From contig CAKTTL010000002.1 of the NCBI GenBank assembly GCA_934615235.1, forward strand, positions 7,210-71,209: 64,000 nucleotides of DNA, read 5' to 3'. The position numbers and the translations under genes were made by a program. The first letter of the stretch is position 1; each line of letters opens with the position of its first letter. Positions 38,628 to 48,048 of the stretch are shown piece by piece. Under the pieces are notes generated by a model that saw only the letters and a program-made list of their open reading frames with translations, did not search any database and was not told the DNA's origin. The stretch is from an uncultured Clostridia bacterium (GTDB lineage: Bacteria > Bacillota > Clostridia > Christensenellales > Aristaeellaceae).

Positions 38628-40317
38628 TAGTTATTTCTCCTCGATTAGATAGTCTAAGTTCTACGCAAAGTCCGCCAAGAACGCTTCTGGAAAGTGTCAT
38701 GCCGGCTGATTGATCATAAAACAGCACCAATCTGCGTCGGATGTTATATAAGGCCGTTATGTTGTCGGTTGTACGTTCAGTTGTTGATTTCTGCATTTCC
38801 CAGAGTTTTTCATCATCCAACGAAGTTCCGTTATCTTCAATGCGAATAACAAGCTGTTCACCTTCCGTTTCGAAAGTGGTTCTGATCAATAACCTCTCCT
38901 GATCGTGCATTGCATAAGAAATGGCGTTTTCATAGATGGGCTGTATGATCAAACGTGGTACAATAATCCGACTCCACTTTTCGGGAATAGGTGCTTGCTC
39001 TTGAACCAGCTTTGCGCCAAAGCGCATGGCCTGAATGGCCAGATAGTTTTTTGCATGCTCGTATTCATCGTTCAGTGGAACCTCCATTTCTCCGGTGGAG
39101 GACAGGTATTTAAAATAATCTCCTAGATGCTGACTAAGAATCATGGCATGCTCTGTGTCCTCGTAGGCGATCATGTGCCGCAGCAGATATAAAGTATTAA
39201 AGAGAAAATGCGGATGAATTTGTGCTTGTAGATGCTTCAATTCCAGTTTGCTGGTATATATTTCATACTTATAATTACTGTTGATGAGCCTTTCGATTTG
39301 TTGCATTGTAAAATTCAAACCGTCAAACAGCTGGTTAAATTCCCTAGCAACGGGTTTAGAGGTGATTCGCTGAGTCATATCGCCTTTTTGCATTGCTTCC
39401 ATGGCCTTCACCAGCTTTTTAACAGGGAAAACGATGGTTTTCCGAAGGCTTCTAAAACATAAAATAATAAGCGGAACGCATAACACTAGAAAAAGCATAA
39501 GCGTTAGTAGCTGCTTTCGCTCTTCTGTGAACACTTCATTGGCGATTAGGTATTTATTTAAATCGCTGTTCAGAATATCCGAATGAACGGAGACTACTTC
39601 GTAGGCCTTACGTTGGACATTTGCCAAATTGCATTGGCGCTGATTGGATAGCAAAACCATTCCGTTACCATAATCCATCATAGTAGGTTGATCTGAACAC
39701 GGTTCCACGGATAACATAGCTGTCAATTCCGCGATATCCAGGTGCGCAATCATCATAATTTGCGGGGCATGCCCGGGAAAAAGCAGTATTAGAAAAAAAT
39801 CATTTTTTTCCTGATCATAATTCAAGACTTCGGGAATGGCCTGATTCAAAATGATGTCGTAGTCGCTTGCCGATACGCTGCGTAAACCTGCCTTGGAGGA
39901 AATGCTTTTTTCGTGCGTAACATAATAGACCTCCAGGCTTTTTACCATGGAGTTTTGAATACAAAAATTCTGTAAAGTCGTACTGATGCGTCGTACTGTC
40001 AAATAGTATTCACGACGGCTGTAATGGTCGTAATAGCCATAAAAGCTGATTAAATCCGCATTAATGTTGGCGTTGCTCAATAACTGGCGCAGGTTGAATT
40101 GAATGGATGCGATTTCCTTTTCTAGCATTTTTTTTGTAAATTGCATTCCTTGTTCCACAAGTGCGACAGTATTACTGTGCAGCTTATTGATAGAAGTGTG
40201 AATCGTCATTCCTCCGAAAAAAAGGATTGGAAGAACCACAGCAAAAAATAAAGCGATAATCCTGGACGATACGCTGGGACGCGTTTGGGTCACTGCAAAC
40301 ACCACACATTTTTTCAT
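38620..40317 (-). CDS. YesM-type sensor histidine kinase, system 1
   Basis: 565 residues: an N-terminal membrane span (RIIALFFAVVLPILFFGG), an extracytoplasmic sensor of about 250 residues, a second span (LLTLMLFLVLCVPLIILCF), HAMP, His_kinase core QIHPHFLFNTLYLLRHM (phosphoacceptor His) and GHKL ATPase with PIYENAISYA and IEDNG. It senses an extracellular sugar-like ligand, directly or through the binding protein. No clear ribosome-binding site precedes the ATG; a promoter just upstream gives a very short leader. Confidence 0.92.
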   Translation of the reverse strand: MKKCVVFAVTQTRPSVSSRIIALFFAVVLPILFFGGMTIHTSINKLHSNTVALVEQGMQFTKKMLEKEIASIQFNLRQLLSNANINADLISFYGYYDHYSRREYYLTVRRISTTLQNFCIQNSMVKSLEVYYVTHEKSISSKAGLRSVSASDYDIILNQAIPEVLNYDQEKNDFFLILLFPGHAPQIMMIAHLDIAELTAMLSVEPCSDQPTMMDYGNGMVLLSNQRQCNLANVQRKAYEVVSVHSDILNSDLNKYLIANEVFTEERKQLLTLMLFLVLCVPLIILCFRSLRKTIVFPVKKLVKAMEAMQKGDMTQRITSKPVAREFNQLFDGLNFTMQQIERLINSNYKYEIYTSKLELKHLQAQIHPHFLFNTLYLLRHMIAYEDTEHAMILSQHLGDYFKYLSSTGEMEVPLNDEYEHAKNYLAIQAMRFGAKLVQEQAPIPEKWSRIIVPRLIIQPIYENAISYAMHDQERLLIRTTFETEGEQLVIRIEDNGTSLDDEKLWEMQKSTTERTTDNITALYNIRRRLVLFYDQSAGMTLSRSVLGGLCVELRLSNRGEITNE

Positions 40318-40329
40318 TTTCTACAGTGT

Positions 40330-40359
40330 ATCATAAGCATTTTGAGAACGCAAACCCAA
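40330..40359 (-). promoter_or_regulatory. Promoter of yesMN system 1
   Basis: On the minus strand TTGGGT (40354-40359), 18-bp spacer, TATGAT (40330-40335). It would start RNA close to the yesM1 ATG. Confidence 0.5.
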
Positions 40360-40415
40360 TCCTAAAAGAAGAATAAAGCAATAAATGTATATGGGCAAAG
40401 GGTTTTCCAGGGCAT

Positions 40416-40480
40416 GGTAAACTTTTGCATTAAAAATGTAAAAATCTGCAAAAAACATGGCGGAAGGTGCCGAGTATATC
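40416..40480 (+). promoter_or_regulatory. Direct repeats and possible activated promoter of system 1
   Basis: GGTAAACTTTTGCA (40416-40429) and TGTAAAAATCTGCA (40437-40450) are direct repeats 21 bp apart, the two-helical-turn spacing expected for an AraC-type dimer. TATATC at 40475-40480 could be a -10 with no good -35, as in activator-dependent promoters. Confidence 0.5.
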
Positions 40481-40512
40481 AAAAAACGAAAAAAATTCTT
40501 GATTTTGCATCA

Positions 40513-40540
40513 TTGAATAGTGACGATAAGTTATTATAAT
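40513..40540 (+). promoter_or_regulatory. Second possible promoter of the system 1 operon
   Basis: TTGAAT (40513-40518), 16-bp spacer, TATAAT (40535-40540), 38 bp before the binding-protein ATG. Confidence 0.6.
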
Positions 40541-40578
40541 ACATAGTACAAGGTAACCAAATAAAGGAGGTCTGTCTT

Positions 40579-42189
40579 ATGAAGAAACTACTCTCAATTC
40601 TTCTAACTGTGGTCATGGTTTTCTCTGTTTCCTCTGCTTTTGCGTATGAACGCGGCGAATACGAAGCAACACCCGTGCCAGTTACCATCACCAGTGCCAA
40701 TATGCTGGATGTAACTCGTCAGTTTGACGAGAACAACCCTGACAAACGTAACATTAGCGAAAACCGTTGGGTTACGGCCTATAAAGACTATCTGAATGTT
40801 GAGCTGCAGTACAAGTGGGTAGCGACTGACAGTGAGACCTCGGCTGCCAAGTGGAGCACGGCCATTGCCAGCAATGATCTTCCTGATTTCGCTATGGTTG
40901 GGAATAATGAATATCAACTTTTGCTGGAATCTGGGCTGATTGCGGACTGCTCAGAAGCATGGGATAAGTACATTTGTCCCGAATATAAAGCGTTGCTGGA
41001 CGATTCATCTATTGCACAGGTAACCTTTAATGGCAAAATGATGGGCTTCCCTTATCCGACGAAAGGATACATGGGTGCAAAAATGCTCTTCGTCCGTCAG
41101 GACTGGCTGGATCAGCTCGGCCTCGAATATCCACATACGCTGGAGGAGGTTATTGCCGTAGCCAAAGCTTTTAAGGAAGCAAAGCTTGGCGGTGACGATA
41201 CCATGGCGCTTATGGTGTCGAATGAGGACGATGGGCATATTTCAGGCCTGATGAACGTGATGGGGGCATATTACGATTATTGGGTTGAGGATGAAAACGG
41301 AAAAGTTGTCTGGAGCAATACTCAGCCTGCCATGCGCGAAGCGCTGCTGAAATTGCAGAACATGTATTCTGAAGGCCTAATCAATGAAGACTTTGCCGTT
41401 GTTACCACTGATTTGGCTAAGGAATATATTGCAGGCGGCAAAGCCGGTATTTTCTATGCCACAAGTTGGGATACTACTATGTCTATTCAGGCACTGTACG
41501 ATAATGATGAAAATGCTCATATTGTAAGCGACTATATTCATGGCATAAACGGCGAGGATGTGAAATTCCAGACCAATACCCCGATTGTTAGCAAAGTTTT
41601 CGTGAACGCCAAGTGCAGCGATGAACAGATCAAGATGATCGCTCAGATGATCAACCTCACTTTTGATCTGACGAACTCTTCTGATTTGGAAACTTATCAG
41701 AATTATTCTATCGACTCGGATGGTCATATGTGGTTTAAGTATGTCCCCTTTGGTGACAAACCTGTTAGCACCATCAACGATATGGCCGCTGCTTATGAGA
41801 TACAGCTGGCTTATGAAGCAGGTGCTAAGACTTCGGATGACTATGAATGGGAATACACCGATGCAAAGGGCTGGTATGATTCCTATCTGGACGCGCTCAA
41901 TGGCGGAAGTACCCCTGACTGGTACTATTTGACCTTTGGCAAGGGCGGCGTTTACACCCAGCTATATGATGCATTCTTGCGTGGACTGCATCTTGCAAAT
42001 GCCTATGTTGGCCTGCCAACTGCTACTCAGCAGATGATGGGAGATGTGCTTGACAGCCAGCTGAAGACGGCTATGTTTGAAGTGATCATGGGTGCGGATA
42101 TCTCTGCCTATGACGATGCCGTAAAAGTTTGGCTTTCCAGTGGTGGCCAGATGATTCTGGATGAGATCAACGAAGCGTTGGGAAAGTAA
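40579..42189 (+). CDS. Extracellular solute-binding protein, system 1
   Basis: 536 residues of the LplA/YtcQ type (CUT1 carbohydrate binding proteins). The signal peptide MKKLLSILLTVVMVFSVSSA ends at AFA-Y, a signal peptidase I site. There is no lipobox cysteine, unlike most Gram-positive binding proteins. The body includes NRWVTAYKDYLNVELQYKWV, GFPYPTKGYMGAKMLFVRQDWLDQLGL and repeated bi-lobal features. GGAGG precedes the ATG. It captures the substrate outside the cell. It is separated from the permease genes by an intrinsic hairpin, so it is likely made in excess. Confidence 0.9.
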   Translation: MKKLLSILLTVVMVFSVSSAFAYERGEYEATPVPVTITSANMLDVTRQFDENNPDKRNISENRWVTAYKDYLNVELQYKWVATDSETSAAKWSTAIASNDLPDFAMVGNNEYQLLLESGLIADCSEAWDKYICPEYKALLDDSSIAQVTFNGKMMGFPYPTKGYMGAKMLFVRQDWLDQLGLEYPHTLEEVIAVAKAFKEAKLGGDDTMALMVSNEDDGHISGLMNVMGAYYDYWVEDENGKVVWSNTQPAMREALLKLQNMYSEGLINEDFAVVTTDLAKEYIAGGKAGIFYATSWDTTMSIQALYDNDENAHIVSDYIHGINGEDVKFQTNTPIVSKVFVNAKCSDEQIKMIAQMINLTFDLTNSSDLETYQNYSIDSDGHMWFKYVPFGDKPVSTINDMAAAYEIQLAYEAGAKTSDDYEWEYTDAKGWYDSYLDALNGGSTPDWYYLTFGKGGVYTQLYDAFLRGLHLANAYVGLPTATQQMMGDVLDSQLKTAMFEVIMGADISAYDDAVKVWLSSGGQMILDEINEALGK

Positions 42190-42200
42190 GTATTGGTTTA

Positions 42201-42240
42201 AAGTGGCAGGCACGAATACTGCCTGCCACTTTGTTTTTTT
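42201..42240 (+). terminator. Intra-operon terminator after binding protein 1
   Basis: AAGTGGCAGGCA / TGCCTGCCACTT 12-bp stem, 7-nt loop, then GTTTTTTT. It likely attenuates permease and enzyme expression relative to the binding protein. Confidence 0.88.
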
Positions 42241-42258
42241 GAAGAAAGGATGGCGACC

Positions 42259-43170
42259 ATGAAAGCACGATCCACTACAAGGGGACAATGGAAACGAAAT
42301 TTACCCCTACATTTGCTTTTGCTGATGCCGGTTATATTAACCTTTATTTATAAATACATCCCTATGGTAGGCGTTATCATGGCATTTGAGAACTATAAGC
42401 CTGCACAGGGTTTGCTCAAATCTAAGTGGGTCGGTTTGCGCAATTTCCAGTTTCTATTTATGATGCCTGGTTTTACAACGGCCGTTTGGAATACGTTTAT
42501 TATTGCTCTTGGAAAAATTATCTTGGGTATTGTGGTGCCTGTTACCTTTTCACTGATGCTCAACGACCTTAAAAGTCCTCTTCTCAAGCGGAGCATTCAG
42601 ACTGTGATCTATATGCCACATTTCATTTCATGGGTTTTGATGGCAGGCATCGTTAACCGGTTACTGGCTCCCAACGGGCTGGTGAATCAGTTCATAGTTG
42701 CATTGGGTGGAAAATCTAAAGTTTTTTTGGCGGATAAATCAATTTTTCGTCCTCTTCTGTGGATTACTGAAATCTGGAAAGAATTCGGTTATGGTACAAT
42801 TGTCTATTTGGCAGCAATCTGCGCAATTGATACAACCTTGTATGAAGCTGCTGTTGTGGATGGTGCCGGCGCATGGCAGCAAATGATTCATGTTACACTG
42901 CCAGGTCTGATTCCTACAATCATCCTGATGACGGTTTTGTCGTTGGGTAATATTCTGAATGCAGGCTTTGATCAAGTTTTTAACTTGTATTCTGAAATCG
43001 TATACAAGACAGGCGATATTATTGATACTTTTGTTTATCGTCTTGCTTTTAATAATGCACAGTTCAGTATATCTACAGCGGCAGGTTTGTTTAAGTCCTG
43101 CATTTCGTGCGTAATGATCGTAGTGTCTTATATTATTTCTTACCGTGTCAGCGGATATCGCGTGTTTTAA
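42259..43170 (+). CDS. ABC permease, LplB type, system 1
   Basis: 303 residues from the ATG at 42259, chosen because AAAGGA is 8 bp upstream; an ATG at 42250 overlaps that site. Six membrane segments. The EAA loop EAAVVDGAGAWQQMIHVTLPGLIPTI couples to a cytoplasmic ATPase. The MVGVIMAFENYKPAQG stretch is typical of LplB/YtcP partners. No ATPase gene is in the cluster, so a shared MsmX-type ATPase is expected. Confidence 0.92.
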   Translation: MKARSTTRGQWKRNLPLHLLLLMPVILTFIYKYIPMVGVIMAFENYKPAQGLLKSKWVGLRNFQFLFMMPGFTTAVWNTFIIALGKIILGIVVPVTFSLMLNDLKSPLLKRSIQTVIYMPHFISWVLMAGIVNRLLAPNGLVNQFIVALGGKSKVFLADKSIFRPLLWITEIWKEFGYGTIVYLAAICAIDTTLYEAAVVDGAGAWQQMIHVTLPGLIPTIILMTVLSLGNILNAGFDQVFNLYSEIVYKTGDIIDTFVYRLAFNNAQFSISTAAGLFKSCISCVMIVVSYIISYRVSGYRVF

Positions 43171-43179
43171 GGAGAATGC

Positions 43180-44067
43180 ATGATGATACGCTATCAAAAT
43201 AGTCTCTCCAGAAAATCTTTTGTAATTCTAAATCATTTTATGACGATCCTCATCTGCCTCATCTGCCTCTTGCCACTTATCTATGTGCTGGCTATCTCGT
43301 TAAGCAGCAAAGAATATATTATAGCAGGCAAAGTAACCCTGTTTCCTAAAGGATTTACTTTGTCTAATTATCAATATGTGATGAAGGATGCGCAGTTTTA
43401 TACGTCATTTGGTGTTTCTGTATATCGAACGTTGCTTGCGGTTGTTGTGCAGATGGTAATGACTATTTGCGCAGCCTATCCACTATCTATCAGCAAGTAC
43501 AAGTTCAGACAGCGCCCTCTTTATGCGTGGTATTTCATTATTACTATCATTTTCAATGGTGGCATGATTCCCACCTATCTGGCTGTGAGTAATACAGGAT
43601 TGCTTAATACAATTTGGGCTTTGATCATCCCCGAGGCAGTCCCTGTATTCAACATCATTCTATTGTCGAACTATATGAAGACTTTGCCCGATGCGCTAAG
43701 CGAATCCGCGTCACTGGATGGTGCAGGACATATTCGTATCATGCTGCAAATCATTTTGCCTCTCTGCATTCCTTCCCTGGCTACTCTTACCTTGTTTGTG
43801 ATGGTAGGCGCATGGAATGAATGGTTTGCCGGTATGTTATATATCAACAATCCCAATCTTTTCCCGTTGCAAACTTATTTGCGTGCTTTGATTGTGGAAG
43901 TTGATATAAATCAAATGAGTGATCTGAATTCTATGGCAAATCTTGTTGCAAGTGTTGGCGCAGACACCGCTAAAATTTTCCTTGCAATGATTCCGATTCT
44001 GTGCGTATATCCGTTTTTGCAAAAGTATTTTGTGAACGGGTTGGTCGCAGGAAGCGTAAAAGAGTAA
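43180..44067 (+). CDS. ABC permease, LplC type, system 1
   Basis: 295 residues, six membrane segments, EAA loop ESASLDGAGHIRIMLQIILPLCIP. LplC-type features are LPLIYVLAISLSSKEYI, GKVTLFPKGFTLSNY and the ending FLQKYFVNGLVAGSVKE. It pairs with the preceding permease. GGAG precedes the ATG. Confidence 0.92.
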   Translation: MMIRYQNSLSRKSFVILNHFMTILICLICLLPLIYVLAISLSSKEYIIAGKVTLFPKGFTLSNYQYVMKDAQFYTSFGVSVYRTLLAVVVQMVMTICAAYPLSISKYKFRQRPLYAWYFIITIIFNGGMIPTYLAVSNTGLLNTIWALIIPEAVPVFNIILLSNYMKTLPDALSESASLDGAGHIRIMLQIILPLCIPSLATLTLFVMVGAWNEWFAGMLYINNPNLFPLQTYLRALIVEVDINQMSDLNSMANLVASVGADTAKIFLAMIPILCVYPFLQKYFVNGLVAGSVKE

Positions 44068-44082
44068 AAAGGAGAAATGATT

Positions 44083-44814
44083 ATGGAACTGCGTTGCAAA
44101 AAAATTATTATTTCAGGCGGCGGAAGTGGTATCGGTCTTGGTATTGCTCGCAAATGCGTATCGCTTGGGGCGCAAGTGGTGCTTATGGGACGAACTGAGT
44201 CTAAATTACGCTGTGCCACAGATGAACTGGGCGAACGAGCCCATTATCATGTGCTGGATGTAAGTGATATTTCTGCCTTTTCGGCGGCAATCGATGCGGC
44301 GTGTACAATTATGGGAGGGGTGGACGGTTTGGTAAACAGTGCTGGCGCATGCGCCTATACCCATGAATGGGGAGCAGGAATGTTCGAGCAAACAGAGGAT
44401 GAATGGGATAAAGTGATGGATACCAATGTAAAGGCCCCTTTTTTCCTTTCGCGTGCAGTACTAAGCTATATGATGACCCATAAGGTAGCGGGAAACATTC
44501 TCAATGTTGTTTCAGAAGCAGCCTTTGTTCCAGCATCTGCCAGCTATGGCGCCAGCAAGCACGCGCTCCGCGCGCTGACCGCGGGACTTTCACAAGCCGC
44601 TATATGTTATGGTGTTGTGGTCAACGGCATTGCGCCCGGTACAACTGCAACGGATTTTGTTGATGTTTCCACAGAGCTTGCCATGCATCGCCAGGCGAAT
44701 GGTCGTTTGGGAACAGTAGAAGAGATGGCAGAACTTGCTGCATTTCTTATGAGCCGTGAGGGTGAAAACATTATTGGTCAAACGATTCTATCCTGTGGCG
44801 GAAGTACATTTTAA
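44083..44814 (+). CDS. Short-chain dehydrogenase/reductase, system 1
   Basis: 243 residues from the ATG at 44083 (GGAG 8 bp upstream; the ATG at 44077 is too close). NAD(P)-binding GGGSGIGLGIA, NSAG, catalytic Ser region NVVSEAAF and YGASKHA for Tyr-x3-Lys, then APGTTATDF. It oxidises or reduces a hydroxyl/keto carbon of the imported compound or the radical enzyme's product. System 2 has no SDR. The substrate is unknown. Confidence 0.9.
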   Translation: MELRCKKIIISGGGSGIGLGIARKCVSLGAQVVLMGRTESKLRCATDELGERAHYHVLDVSDISAFSAAIDAACTIMGGVDGLVNSAGACAYTHEWGAGMFEQTEDEWDKVMDTNVKAPFFLSRAVLSYMMTHKVAGNILNVVSEAAFVPASASYGASKHALRALTAGLSQAAICYGVVVNGIAPGTTATDFVDVSTELAMHRQANGRLGTVEEMAELAAFLMSREGENIIGQTILSCGGSTF

Positions 44815-44826
44815 AGCGGAGGTTAT

Positions 44827-46923
44827 ATGATGATTAGATCCGAAGCAAGTCCACGAGTAAAACGTCTGTTTGAGATGGTTCAGGAAAATCCAATGGTGCG
44901 TGGTGAACTGGATTACTATCATCCTGGACGGCAAAAATATTTGTTTCTGAAAGGCTGGATTGTGAACAATCAAGTTTTTTCAGTTCGCCTGCATCGGGCC
45001 TATGCAGAAGCATATGTGTTGGAACATATGCGACCTGTGATAGCCCACGACGAATTGATTGTTGGAACGCCTGAACTGCAGAGCCTGACGTCGGCTGAAC
45101 AGAAAGAAATGGAAAATCTGCAATGGGTTGAAAAAAGCATGCAGCGTTATAATGGCCGCCGGGGACACATGACGCTGGACTGGGCTAAACTGCTCAGATT
45201 GGGTGTAAATGGAATGCTGGAAGAGTTGCAGACTAAACGCGCAGCGTTAGATATCGAGAAAAACGAAGATCTCTCCAAGGATGAATTCTATGAGGGATGC
45301 ATTGTGGAACTTACTGCCTTACTGGGACTCGCAAGACGCTATGCACAGGCAGCGCGAGAAATGGGAAAAGATGATGTTGCGGATATTCTTGAACGTGTCC
45401 CGGCTCAGCCTGCTAAAACATTTCGCGAAGCACTTCAATCAATTCATTTTTATGTATTCACGCTCTGGGACCTATACTTCTTTGGAAGAATAGATCAGTT
45501 CCTGATTGACTATTATCGTAAAGATATTGCAGATGGAATTTTAACACACGAGGAAGCGCAGGAACTTGTGGATTGTCTGATGCTTCTAACCGCGGAATAC
45601 ATCTCAGCAGATTCTGTGCAGGTATGTACCATTGGTGGGCGCGATCCTAAAGGAAATCCTGTAGATAATGAAGTAACGCATCTGTTTTTGCAGGCCTGTA
45701 CCCATGCACCCGTTCAGACTGCGCAGATAGCCCTTTTGGTACGAAATGACACGCCACAGGAAACACTGCGTTTTGCAGTTGAGCAACTGGCACAAGGGTG
45801 TTCTCAACCGCAGTTGTATAATGATGATGTCATTACTCGTTCTATGCGAAGGTGGGGATTCCCAGAAGAGCAGTGTCATGATTATGGGAATTGTGGGTGT
45901 GTGGAAATTGTTCCCTGCAACTGTTCGGGCATTTTTACTGTAAGCCCCTATCATAATCTTGTTGCCATGCTGTTGGAAGCGCTTCATACAGAACCTGAGG
46001 ATTATGAGACACTAAAAAAGCGTTTTGCAGAAATTGTTAACCGCGAAGTGCGAAAGGAGAACATTCGCGAACGCCGTGACCAAATGGAGCGAACCCGAAA
46101 CGGAAATGAATGCCTGCGCGTATCCTGCCTGGTAAATGACTGCATTGCGCGTGGAATGTCCATTGATGAAGGCGGTGCACGTTATAATCATATACAGCCT
46201 AACTTTTTGGGTATGGCAAATGTGGTGGATGGACTGGTAGCAGTTAACCGGTTGGTGTATGAAAGCAAAGAGTATACGCTTTCACAACTACTGGACATTC
46301 TGGATAGCAACTTTGAAAAAGATCCTTTGTTACGCATGCGTATTATACATAAACTTCCACACTTTGGCACCAATGAACCGGAAACGGATGCATTAATGCA
46401 TTGGCTTGGCGAAATACTTCTAGCCAGTTGTAAGGGGTTGACATCCTATCGGAATGAAGATCCTTGCGTACCGGGTGCTTTTTCCTACAAGGAGCATAGC
46501 CGTCATGGAAGTCGGACAGGCGCATCACCGGATGGGCGACTTGCAGGAATGGCTTTGGCAGCAGGTTCGAGTGCCGTTCAGGGAATGGAAACCGCTGGAC
46601 CTACTGCTGCATTATGTTCAAACCTGGCTTGGGAACAGGAAGCTTTTCTTGGTGGCATTGCTAACAATTTGATGTTTTCTAAGAAGCAAATGAGTGGTGA
46701 GTCGCTTGAAAAAATGGTTGAATTGGTTAGACACTTTTTCGCACAAGGTGGCATGCAGCTTCAAATTAATATTACTGATAGAGAAACGCTTCTGAAAGCA
46801 CAGATTGAACCGGAAAAGTATCGCGACTTATTGGTTCGAATTGGTGGATTCAATGCTCGTTTTGTAGCCTGCGAACCAGAACTTCAGCAAGAGATTATCG
46901 AACGTAATGAACATGTTATCTGA
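44827..46923 (+). CDS. Glycyl radical enzyme, system 1 (dehydratase/lyase class unknown)
   Basis: 698 residues; GGAGG precedes tandem ATGs at 44827 and 44830. The PFL-like barrel has the active-site Cys358 in NCGCVEIVPCN with Glu360, i.e. the Cys-x-Glu pair of GRE eliminases, and the glycyl radical motif RIGGFNARF with Gly674 near the C-terminus. It is shorter than CutC, glycerol/propanediol dehydratases or PFL, and lacks the GCVEP continuation of several of them. Expected chemistry is radical elimination (dehydration or C-heteroatom cleavage) on an imported carbohydrate-like molecule. The next gene is its activase. Confidence 0.92.
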   Translation: MMIRSEASPRVKRLFEMVQENPMVRGELDYYHPGRQKYLFLKGWIVNNQVFSVRLHRAYAEAYVLEHMRPVIAHDELIVGTPELQSLTSAEQKEMENLQWVEKSMQRYNGRRGHMTLDWAKLLRLGVNGMLEELQTKRAALDIEKNEDLSKDEFYEGCIVELTALLGLARRYAQAAREMGKDDVADILERVPAQPAKTFREALQSIHFYVFTLWDLYFFGRIDQFLIDYYRKDIADGILTHEEAQELVDCLMLLTAEYISADSVQVCTIGGRDPKGNPVDNEVTHLFLQACTHAPVQTAQIALLVRNDTPQETLRFAVEQLAQGCSQPQLYNDDVITRSMRRWGFPEEQCHDYGNCGCVEIVPCNCSGIFTVSPYHNLVAMLLEALHTEPEDYETLKKRFAEIVNREVRKENIRERRDQMERTRNGNECLRVSCLVNDCIARGMSIDEGGARYNHIQPNFLGMANVVDGLVAVNRLVYESKEYTLSQLLDILDSNFEKDPLLRMRIIHKLPHFGTNEPETDALMHWLGEILLASCKGLTSYRNEDPCVPGAFSYKEHSRHGSRTGASPDGRLAGMALAAGSSAVQGMETAGPTAALCSNLAWEQEAFLGGIANNLMFSKKQMSGESLEKMVELVRHFFAQGGMQLQINITDRETLLKAQIEPEKYRDLLVRIGGFNARFVACEPELQQEIIERNEHVI

Positions 46924-47827
46924 TAAAAAAAGTGTATCGGGGTTGGTTTCAAACATCCAACGATTCTCGCTGAACGATGGCCCAGGGATTCGTACAGTTG
47001 TTTTTCTGAAAGGATGCCCACTAAAATGCCCATGGTGTCATAACCCTGAATCTCGTCGGTTCTATCCTGAAATTATGCTTGACGAGAAAAAATGTGTTGG
47101 CTGTGGCCAGTGCACAAAAACGTGTACCTTACATCACTTTGTCGATGGACAGCATTTTATCGATAGAGAAAGATGCAAACATTGCGGTCTTTGCGCACAG
47201 ATATGTCCTACTAACGCACTGACACTAGTTGGAAAGTGCATGACGGTTGAGGAAATCTACCAGGAGGCAATGCAAGACTATGGATTTTGGGGAGAATCAG
47301 GTGGTATTACGTTATCAGGCGGAGAGCCATTAGCGCAGCCTGAATTTTCTATGGCAATTCTGCGGCAGTTTCATGAAAAAGGGATTCATTGTGCAATTGA
47401 AACCAGTGGATATGCGCCATGGGAAGTATTACAACGGTTTATTCAGCAGACTGACTTGTTTCTATTCGATATTAAGGAAACGAATAGCGAACTTCATCAG
47501 GCGTATACAGGTGTAGCAAAGGAGCAAATTATTCAAAATTTAGATTATCTGAACCAGTCGAATGCGAAAGTTAGGCTCCGTTGTCCCATTATTCCAGGAT
47601 ACAATGACAGGGAAGGACATTTGTTGGAGGTTGCCAAGCTTGCTAATCGTTTTTCTTGCGTAGAACGAATAGAAATAGAACCTTACCACCCCTTAGGACG
47701 CTCAAAGGCAAGGCAATTGGGAGAAGCTTATGTGTTGAATGATCAGGGTTTTCCGGATGCAGAAAGCGTAGCTCATTGGTTAGAAATTCTTGGTTCTGCA
47801 ACATTGAAACCTGTTGTGCGTTCATGA
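46907..47827 (+). CDS. Glycyl radical enzyme activase (radical SAM), system 1
   Basis: 306 residues. The radical SAM motif CPLKCPWC (CxxxCxxC) follows NDGPGIRTVVFLKG. Two ferredoxin-type clusters are inserted: CVGCGQCTKTC and CKHCGLCAQICP. GGITLSGGEPLAQPEF is the SAM-binding GGE. It abstracts the H atom from Gly674 of the adjacent enzyme. Its start overlaps the GRE gene by 17 nt. Confidence 0.94.
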   Translation: MNMLSDKKSVSGLVSNIQRFSLNDGPGIRTVVFLKGCPLKCPWCHNPESRRFYPEIMLDEKKCVGCGQCTKTCTLHHFVDGQHFIDRERCKHCGLCAQICPTNALTLVGKCMTVEEIYQEAMQDYGFWGESGGITLSGGEPLAQPEFSMAILRQFHEKGIHCAIETSGYAPWEVLQRFIQQTDLFLFDIKETNSELHQAYTGVAKEQIIQNLDYLNQSNAKVRLRCPIIPGYNDREGHLLEVAKLANRFSCVERIEIEPYHPLGRSKARQLGEAYVLNDQGFPDAESVAHWLEILGSATLKPVVRS

Positions 47828-47834
47828 TGCTAAA

Positions 47835-47870
47835 ACAAAGCGCCATGTTTTCAGAGACATGGCGTTTTGT
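47835..47870 (+). terminator. Terminator of operon 1
   Basis: CGCCATGT / ACATGGCG stem extended by ACAAA/TTTTGT, with an 8-nt loop. It lies 7 bp after the activase gene. Confidence 0.8.
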
Positions 47871-48048
47871 AATTTGTTGCTCTGATAATTGGCGAAAATA
47901 AGGAAAGCCATATTCATGCTTGCTTGAAAGTGATAAAAAACAACACGGTAAAACGTAGCAAGTAATGTTGTGAGATCAACAAACTACTTTTGACGAAAAA
48001 TCGACTCGTTATCCTTTGAGGTGGATTCAACTTTGCTTTGTTTTGATA

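Noticed and set aside
47990..48010. TGACGAAAAATCGACTCG resembling the MITE interior
   Set aside because: Too short and isolated from any end sequence to call a copy.
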